Positions 17,201 to 20,407 of a stretch of 20,407 nucleotides of DNA are shown one piece after another (the stretch's first letter is position 1; every line of letters starts with the position of its first letter). The DNA lies in contig JAJXYM010000230.1 of NCBI GenBank assembly GCA_021780585.1, positions 1 to 20,407 on the forward strand. Reading direction: 5' to 3'. The translations under genes and the position numbers were made by a program. The notes beneath the pieces are model-generated. The model was not told the DNA's origin, did no database searches, and saw nothing but the letters and a program-made list of their open reading frames with translations. This DNA is from Deltaproteobacteria bacterium. Its GTDB lineage: Bacteria; Desulfobacterota; Binatia; Binatales; Binataceae.

Positions 17201-17347
17201 ATCGCGATCGTCGGCGGACTGGCGGTCAGTCAGATGCTGACGCTGTATACGACGCCGGTGGTCTATCTGTATCTTGACGAACTGCGCCTATGGCTATTGC
17301 GCGCCGCGAAGGCCGGTCAGCGCCGCCGCGGTCTTGACGCCGGCTGA
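14243..17347 (+). CDS. mdtC: MdtC-like RND multidrug efflux pump subunit
   Basis: This is a 1034-residue paralogue of the previous gene and the second pump subunit. Asp401-Asp402 (TGFVVDDAIVVIEN) and Lys922 (GIVKKNAIMMIDF) keep the proton pathway, so both subunits look able to translocate protons. LPVAPLPEVEFPTIQV opens the porter domain and PKGFFPEQDTG marks the second half. The ATG at 14243 overlaps the mdtB stop. The frame is open for 357 more codons upstream, but these lie inside mdtB in another frame and are a high-GC artefact. With MdtA and MdtB it should form one heterotrimeric pump. No regulator (BaeSR-like) or outer-membrane channel follows. A 7-bp hairpin (17377-17401) lies about 30 nt after the stop. 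Confidence 0.93.
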   Translation: MNLSEIFIRNSVGTTLLTIAIALAGLAGFRMLPVAPLPEVEFPTIQVQASLPGASPETMASSVATPLERQFGRIAGLTELTSTSFLGATNIVLQFDLSRDIDAAARDVQAAINAARGNLPGNLPSNPIYKKVNPADAPILIIALTSDTVSRGRMYDAASSILAQKLAQFSGVGQVLVGGGALPAVRVDLNPTQLNSYGISLEDVRAMLAGANVNRPKGQLTTRERTVALGATDQLFKAAQYRPLIVGYHNGAAVTLADVGRVSDAMQDVRTAGIVDGKPAVMLIIFRQPGANIIDAVDEIRAALPQLKAFLSPAIDLSVVLDRSTTIRASVRDVELTLLVSMALVVLVVFLFLRNLRATLIPGIVVPISLVGTFGVMYLCGYSLDNLSLMALTISTGFVVDDAIVVIENISRYRERGLTPLAAARRGAAEIGFTVVSISLSLIAVFIPILLMGGIVGRLFREFAVTLSAAIAVSLVVSLTTTPMMCAKLLRPIDDRARGAFHQFGDRMFDRIADGYRRSLAWALRRRRLTLAATIATLALSVFLYAVIPKGFFPEQDTGRLMGMIEADQDTSFQAMRTRLSRYVSIVNADPAVEHVIAFTGGPGGATNNARMFISLKRLRVRRLSAARVISRLRRHTADVPGARLYLQAVQDLRIGGRLESAEYQYTLQSQDLDQLNQWAPRLLAAMRGLPQLRDVSSDQQNSGLDAALEIDRRTAERLGISARTIDNTLYDAFGQREVSTMYTQLNQYYVVMEVAPEFWQDPMWLREIYVRAADGSMAPLSAFARDRNTVTPIEVNHQGQFPAVTISFNLARGVALGEAVDAIQAAESRIHLPSGIRGDFAGTAQAFTASLANEPLLILAALIVVYIVLGILYESYIHPITILSTLPSAGVGALLALMICHTELSVIALIGIILLIGIVKKNAIMMIDFALEAERGSGVAPAEAIYQACLLRFRPIMMTTMAALLGGLPLALGSGMGSELRRPLGIAIVGGLAVSQMLTLYTTPVVYLYLDELRLWLLRAAKAGQRRRGLDAG

Positions 17348-17376
17348 ATCGCGCCTTTGTCGAAGCTGGGGATTTG

Positions 17377-17401
17377 CGCCAATTCCATTCGAAGATTGGC
17401 G
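17377..17401 (+). terminator. Weak hairpin after mdtC
   Basis: CGCCAAT (17377-17383) pairs with ATTGGCG (17395-17401) around an 11-nt loop, 30 nt after the mdtC stop. There is no U-run after it, so termination is possible but not shown. Confidence 0.3.
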
Positions 17402-17452
17402 GCGAGTTTGATATGTGAGCTAGCGGCGGAGCCGTGACGTTGCGATTTTTGG

Positions 17453-17501
17453 CCGGCGCCGGAGCCTTGCGCGACCGACCGTCGCGTCGCGCTGGCGCCG
17501 G
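17453..17501 (+). other. Two-storey GC-rich hairpin in the leader of the LLM oxidoreductase gene
   Basis: The outer stem CCGGCGCC (17453-17460) / GGCGCCGG (17494-17501) encloses an inner stem GCGCGAC (17469-17475) / GTCGCGC (17486-17492). Fifteen perfect pairs are split by an uneven internal loop (8 nt against 1 nt). It lies about 40 nt before the start codon on the plus strand. Confidence 0.45.
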
Positions 17502-17543
17502 ATTCGGGCGGACGCTCAATCAACCGGTATCGGAGCGATAACC

Positions 17544-18596
17544 ATGCGGGTTGCATTCGGAATTATCATGGCCCCCGGCGGTCCGCTGCTGCGGCGCGAC
17601 GAGGCCAGCCGCTTCGGCGATTTGGTGAAGATGGCCGAGGATTATGGCGCGGAGGCGATCGGCACTTACGACTCCGCCTTCATCGGCGGCGACGCCTACG
17701 TGCGCGCCACTTTGATGGCGCTTGCGGCGACCCGGGCTTCGGTCGGCTTGCGCCCGACCAACCCATTGACGCGCGAACCGCAGGTGATGGCCTCGTTTCT
17801 GGCCTCGCTCGACAGCCTCACCGACGGCCGCGCCTTCATGGAAATCGCCAGCGGCGACAGCGCCGTGCTCAACATCGGCTACAAAATCGCGTCGCGCGCG
17901 CGGATTGCGGACTACGTCGCCTGTGTCCGCGACCTGCTCGCCACGGGCGAAGCGACCTACCAGGGCCGGCCGCAGCGCGTGCGCTGGTCGGGGGTGGTCG
18001 CGCGCCATCGAATACCAATCTATATTTGCGCCGAAGGGCCGCGGATGCTGCATCTGGGCGGCGCGATCGGCGACGGCGTGATCGCGGGAACCGGTCTCTT
18101 CGGCGAGGTTATTCGCGACACCGTGGCGAGGGTTCGCGCCGGCGCGCGCGAGGCCGATCGCGATCCGTCCGCGATCGACATCTGGTTCACCGCGCGCACG
18201 TCGCTGCACGAGAATCGCGACAAGGCGATCGAGAACGTCAAAGGCTCCGTGTCGTCGATTCTCAATCACGCGATGCGGTTCAGTCTGGAGGGCAAGCACC
18301 TGCCCGACGAACTTCGCGGCCGGGTCCAGGAATACGTCGACGGCTACGAACTATACGATCATGTACTGCACAGCGGCCGCAATACCAGGCGGATGGAAGA
18401 GTTGGGTCTGACTGACTACGCGATTCAGCGCTTCGCCATCGCCGGCAATCCGAACGACTGGATAGCGAGGATCGAGGAGGTCGCCGCAGCCGGCGCAACC
18501 AAACTATGGATCGGGCCGTTGGGCGGCAACCTCGAGCGTCAGCTTCGCGACATGCGCTTGCTGGGCGAGCAGGTCATGGCCCGTTTTGTATCGTGA
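17544..18596 (+). CDS. LLM-class flavin/F420-dependent oxidoreductase (luciferase-like)
   Basis: This 350-residue TIM-barrel protein belongs to the bacterial-luciferase superfamily. Evidence is the opening strand RVAFGIIMAP, the substrate and cofactor strands around PTNPLTREPQVMASFLASLD (about 71-90), and GRAFMEIASGDSAVLNIG (about 95-112). That GxGSGDSAV-like motif is typical of F420-dependent methylene-tetrahydromethanopterin reductase relatives. IYICAEGPRMLHLGGAIGDGVI (starting near 156) is the phosphate-binding half of the barrel, and AGNPNDWIARIEEVAAAGATKLWI is the usual C-terminal part. Whether it uses FMN or F420, and on what substrate, cannot be told. The ATG at 17544 has GGAG 8 nt upstream. 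It lies 196 bp after mdtC on the same strand with its own structured leader. Confidence 0.88.
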   Translation: MRVAFGIIMAPGGPLLRRDEASRFGDLVKMAEDYGAEAIGTYDSAFIGGDAYVRATLMALAATRASVGLRPTNPLTREPQVMASFLASLDSLTDGRAFMEIASGDSAVLNIGYKIASRARIADYVACVRDLLATGEATYQGRPQRVRWSGVVARHRIPIYICAEGPRMLHLGGAIGDGVIAGTGLFGEVIRDTVARVRAGAREADRDPSAIDIWFTARTSLHENRDKAIENVKGSVSSILNHAMRFSLEGKHLPDELRGRVQEYVDGYELYDHVLHSGRNTRRMEELGLTDYAIQRFAIAGNPNDWIARIEEVAAAGATKLWIGPLGGNLERQLRDMRLLGEQVMARFVS

Positions 18597-18667
18597 GGCG
18601 GACCGGGCCATGATTGATCCGCCGCGATGCGTTAAGCCGCCTTTCTTTCTACCTGTTCGCCGTCGAT

Positions 18668-18689
18668 TCGGCATGCCTCCTCATGCCGA
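18668..18689. repeat. Perfect 8-bp inverted repeat with CCTCCT loop
   Basis: TCGGCATG (18668-18675) and CATGCCGA (18682-18689) flank a 6-nt loop, CCTCCT. On the minus strand the loop reads AGGAGG. It may be a solitary REP-like element or part of a transcript end. No second copy was found in the window. Confidence 0.5.
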
Positions 18690-18836
18690 CGTGACGCAAA
18701 AGCGGAGTCGCGCGAATCCGGGATCGGCGAACCGGCGTCGGCGGTTCGGGTAAGCCCTTCGCGGAATAGCGTCCGTGAATATCTTGGCGCATTTTTCCGA
18801 ACGATGCGGTGTGCCGCCCTTCGCTGTTCGATGGCG

Positions 18837-18855
18837 ACCGGAAATGTCCGGTTTT
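18837..18855 (+). terminator. Terminator-like hairpin upstream of the tRNA fragment
   Basis: ACCGGA (18837-18842), loop AATG, TCCGGT (18847-18852) and then TTT. It has a short stem but a good tetraloop and U-run. It could stop transcripts from the LLM gene 240 bp upstream. Confidence 0.35.
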
Positions 18856-18972
18856 GGCCCGCAAGCTCGGTGCGTATGGCGTATCTCCGGCCGGAGGAGC
18901 GGATTGTTCCGCCAAAAATTTCCACGATCCGCCCGCGGGGATGGATTCAGCGCCTCGGGCAAGGCAATATGG

Positions 18973-19002
18973 TTGGGCAAAAGCCTCCAGAATTGCTAAA
19001 AA
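18973..19002 (+). promoter_or_regulatory. Weak promoter candidate for the tRNA-Ser gene
   Basis: TTGGGC (18973-18978) and TAAAAA (18997-19002) are 18 bp apart, ending 11 nt before the tRNA 5' end. Matches are 4/6 each. The position fits a tRNA promoter. Confidence 0.3.
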
Positions 19003-19013
19003 ATCGCTTCAGC

Positions 19014-19052
19014 GGAGAGGTGGCCGAGTGGTCGAAGGCACCAGATTGCTAA
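19014..19052 (+). tRNA. tRNA-Ser(GCU), 5' half only; 3' half lost or decayed
   Basis: GGAGAGG (19014-19020) is a standard 5' acceptor strand. TG and the D arm GCC...GGC follow, with the AGTGGT loop of tRNA-Ser. Then comes the anticodon region: stem CCAGA (19041-19045) and loop TTGCTAA with anticodon GCT (19048-19050). After 19052 tRNA character fails. TTCCG cannot close the anticodon stem, no CCTCTCC acceptor strand or TTCGAAT T-loop occurs in the next 300 bp, and CCA is absent. A stem CGAGGG (19083-19088) / CCCTTG (19096-19101) with loop ATGAAAA lies roughly where a T arm would be, so this may be a decayed full gene rather than a clean cut. It should not make a working tRNA. Confidence 0.65.
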
Positions 19053-19129
19053 TTCCGTTGACACCGGGAACGACGAGGAGCCCGAGGGATGAAAACCCTT
19101 GCGGCACAAGGTGTTTCTGCATTCGTCGC

Positions 19130-19143
19130 TTCCCGGCCGGGAA
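19130..19143. repeat. 14-bp perfect palindrome
   Basis: TTCCCGGCCGGGAA reads the same on both strands. It lies between the tRNA fragment and trbF and just before two pairs of phased short repeats, in a likely recombination or protein-binding region. Confidence 0.6.
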
Positions 19144-19148
19144 CCGCA

Positions 19149-19191
19149 TTTCCCGCCTTTTCCCGCCAAGTTTGCCAGAATTTTGCCAGAA
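19149..19191 (+). repeat. Phased short direct repeats (two pairs)
   Basis: TTTCCCGCC occurs at 19149-19157 and 19159-19167, a 10-bp period. TTTGCCAGAA occurs at 19171-19180 and 19182-19191, an 11-bp period. One-turn spacing puts both copies on one face of the helix, as for paired binding sites of an integrase, excisionase, replication or relaxosome protein. The locally A/T-rich composition differs from the rest of the window. Confidence 0.6.
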
Positions 19192-19299
19192 AATTTGATC
19201 GCGCCGATCTCCACGTTCCCGAGTTCATAGATCGGGACACAGCGCGAGGTTGGATTCGGCGCGCGCTGCGCTTTTCCCTTCCCATCACAAACTCGCTTT

Positions 19300-19320
19300 C
19301 GAGTCGTCGTGCGCGACTCG
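19300..19320 (+). other. Hairpin upstream of trbF
   Basis: CGAGTCG (19300-19306) and CGACTCG (19314-19320) form a perfect 7-bp stem with a 7-nt loop, about 30 nt before the trbF start. No U-run follows, so it could affect trbF translation or mark the end of an upstream transcript. Confidence 0.4.
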
Positions 19321-19350
19321 GAGAAGCCCTGCGTCCTGATGGAGGCAGCG

Positions 19351-20016
19351 ATGGACGGTAGCGTTTACGCCAAGGCGCGGCGGGAATGGGACGAGCGCTA
19401 CGCCGATTTGGTTCTCGGCAAGCGCAACTGGCAGATCGCGGCGGCCGGCCTGCTGATGCTCTCGCTTGTCCTCGCCTTCGGACTTGTGCGGGTCAGCACG
19501 CGCAGCAGATTCATCCCCTACATCGTCCGGGTCGATGGTCTCGGTTACGCGCTGGCAGCGCCCACCGCGCTCGGCGAGAGCGCCGCGCAGCTAACCACGG
19601 AAAGGATGGTGCGTTACGAGTTGGCCGGCTTCATCCGCGACACGCGCGAGGTGATCGCCGATCCGCAGGCCGAGCATCAAGTAATCGGCGAAGTCTACAG
19701 CCGGGTGCGCGGCGCGGCCTACAAGTTCCTCGAGAACTACTACCACGATCAGAACCTCGCCCATGACCCGTTCAAGGTCGCGCAGCATACGACGGTAACC
19801 GTCCAGATCGATTCGATCCTGAAGCTGTCCGACGCGACGTGGCAGGTGCGCTGGACGGAGCAGGCGCTCGGCCTCGATGGAGCGCCCATCGCAACCACGC
19901 ATTGGGAGGCAGTGCTCGACACGGAGATGGCGCCGCAAGCGTCCGACGCCTCGATCCTCGACAATCCACTCGGCTTTTACGTGACGCGAATCAGTTGGAC
20001 GGAGCAGCGAAGCTGA
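19351..20016 (+). CDS. trbF: TrbF / VirB8-like conjugal transfer inner-membrane protein
   Basis: This 221-residue protein has a cytoplasmic start of TrbF type (YAKARREWDERYADLVLGKR, 6-25), one transmembrane helix at about 28-47, and the hallmark RFIPYIVRVDGLG at 53-65. The rest is the NTF2-like periplasmic domain of VirB8 proteins. VirB8/TrbF is an assembly factor of type IV secretion channels and contacts VirB9/TrbG and VirB10/TrbI. I choose the ATG at 19351, which has GGAGG 5 nt upstream. Earlier in-frame starts (GTG 19309, ATG 19339) lack a good site, and the GTG lies in a hairpin loop. trbG follows 12 nt later. In most trb clusters trbE, trbJ and trbL come directly before trbF; here about 300 bp of non-coding DNA and a tRNA fragment do. 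Confidence 0.9.
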   Translation: MDGSVYAKARREWDERYADLVLGKRNWQIAAAGLLMLSLVLAFGLVRVSTRSRFIPYIVRVDGLGYALAAPTALGESAAQLTTERMVRYELAGFIRDTREVIADPQAEHQVIGEVYSRVRGAAYKFLENYYHDQNLAHDPFKVAQHTTVTVQIDSILKLSDATWQVRWTEQALGLDGAPIATTHWEAVLDTEMAPQASDASILDNPLGFYVTRISWTEQRS

Positions 20017-20028
20017 CGGAGGACTCCG

Positions 20029-20407
20029 ATGCGAGACAAGATTGCAGCCATCGGTATCGCGCTCGCGTTCGGGCTGGGCGGATGCGCGTCGCAACAGCCG
20101 CCACCGCCGCCTCTCACGCTCGTAACCCACGCCGCGCCCAAGCCGGAGACGGCGCCTGCGCCGGTGACCGGAGCGAAGCTTCTCGCCCAGCAGCCGCTCC
20201 AAGTCAGGCAGGCGGTCGCCGAGCACGGCAAGACCGGAGCGTGGCCGTCGTACACCACGCCGGCTTACGTGCTGTATCCCTACGGCGAAGTCGCCGAGCC
20301 GGTCATCAAGTGCGCGCCGCTGCGCACCACCGACGTTCAGCTTGAGCCGGGTGAGACCATCACCGATGTTGCGCTGGGCGACAGCGAGCGCTGGATGGTA
20401 ACGCCAG
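20029..20407 (+). CDS. trbG: TrbG / VirB9-like conjugal transfer lipoprotein (partial, 3' end outside window)
   Basis: The frame is open from the ATG at 20029 to the window edge (126 residues). GGAGG lies 6 nt upstream. The N-terminus is a lipoprotein signal with lipobox LGGC and Cys19, followed by a Pro-rich linker. YVLYPYGEVAEPVIKCAPLR, TTDVQLEPGETIT and GDSERWMVTP are conserved early motifs of the TrbG/VirB9/CagX family. The protein should form part of the outer-membrane core of the conjugation channel with TrbF and TrbI. The short 12-nt gap to trbF indicates one operon. trbI is expected just beyond the window. Confidence 0.9.
   Translation, partial: MRDKIAAIGIALAFGLGGCASQQPPPPPLTLVTHAAPKPETAPAPVTGAKLLAQQPLQVRQAVAEHGKTGAWPSYTTPAYVLYPYGEVAEPVIKCAPLRTTDVQLEPGETITDVALGDSERWMVTP

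Larger units (their letters stand above)
18597..19013 (+). other. 417-bp hairpin-rich non-coding stretch before the tRNA fragment
   Basis: No credible gene is seen; short frames exist on both strands but none has a ribosome site or domain. It holds a 6-bp stem right after the LLM stop (18597-18602 with 18618-18623, then CTTTCTTTCT), an 8-bp perfect stem (18668-18689), a terminator-like stem (18837-18855), the 12-bp palindrome CTCCGGCCGGAG (18885-18896) and a possible tRNA promoter. Confidence 0.5.

Noticed and set aside
19014..19103. A complete tRNA-Ser, or one interrupted by a group I intron
   Set aside because: No CCTCTCC acceptor strand, TTCGAAT T-loop or matching anticodon 3' stem is found within 300 bp downstream, so neither a full gene nor a short intron is supported.
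19089..19361. 90-codon frame between the tRNA fragment and trbF, and overlapping frames on the minus strand
   Set aside because: No domain or ribosome site. The sequence is dominated by palindromes and short repeats.
1..20407. CRISPR array, insertion sequence or rRNA
   Set aside because: No regularly spaced repeats of CRISPR size, no transposase-like protein and no rRNA motif was seen on either strand.

Overview
The window is high-GC DNA from a Gram-negative bacterium with a lipopolysaccharide outer membrane. It encodes lipid A aminoarabinose (Arn) enzymes, a tripartite RND efflux pump, a Spy/CpxP-like periplasmic protein and a Trb-type conjugation lipoprotein. The protein styles look proteobacterial or from a related phylum. 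I cannot fix the taxon from sequence alone.

Region 1 (1-5011, minus strand) is one transcription unit, read right to left: arnC, a stand-alone ArnA-type formyltransferase, a stand-alone ArnA-type UDP-sugar dehydrogenase/decarboxylase, arnD, and a beta-lactamase-fold serine hydrolase cut by the window edge. Genes overlap by 4 bp or sit 11-49 bp apart. The lipid A glycosyltransferase arnT (5189-6985, plus) is divergent. Together these cover most of the route that puts 4-amino-4-deoxy-L-arabinose on lipid A. ArnA is split in two, and no arnB aminotransferase or arnE/F flippase is visible.

Region 2 (7095-9574, plus) holds a RodZ-like membrane HTH protein, an Hsp20 chaperone whose leader may mask its ribosome site, and a Spy/CpxP-like periplasmic protein that ends in a clear intrinsic terminator. 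Region 3 (9880-17347, plus) is a translationally coupled mdtABC operon: one membrane fusion protein and two RND pump subunits. An LLM-class flavin/F420-type oxidoreductase follows (17544-18596). Arn, Spy-like, Hsp20 and Mdt genes side by side read as an envelope-stress and antimicrobial-defence neighbourhood.

Region 4 (18597-20407) is different. A hairpin-rich non-coding stretch leads to the 5' half of a tRNA-Ser(GCU) gene that loses tRNA character just past the anticodon. Next come palindromes and 10/11-bp phased short repeats, then trbF and the start of trbG from a conjugative type IV secretion system. This looks like the junction of an integrative conjugative element, or of its remnant, with the chromosome. 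An assembly join at the tRNA cannot be excluded.
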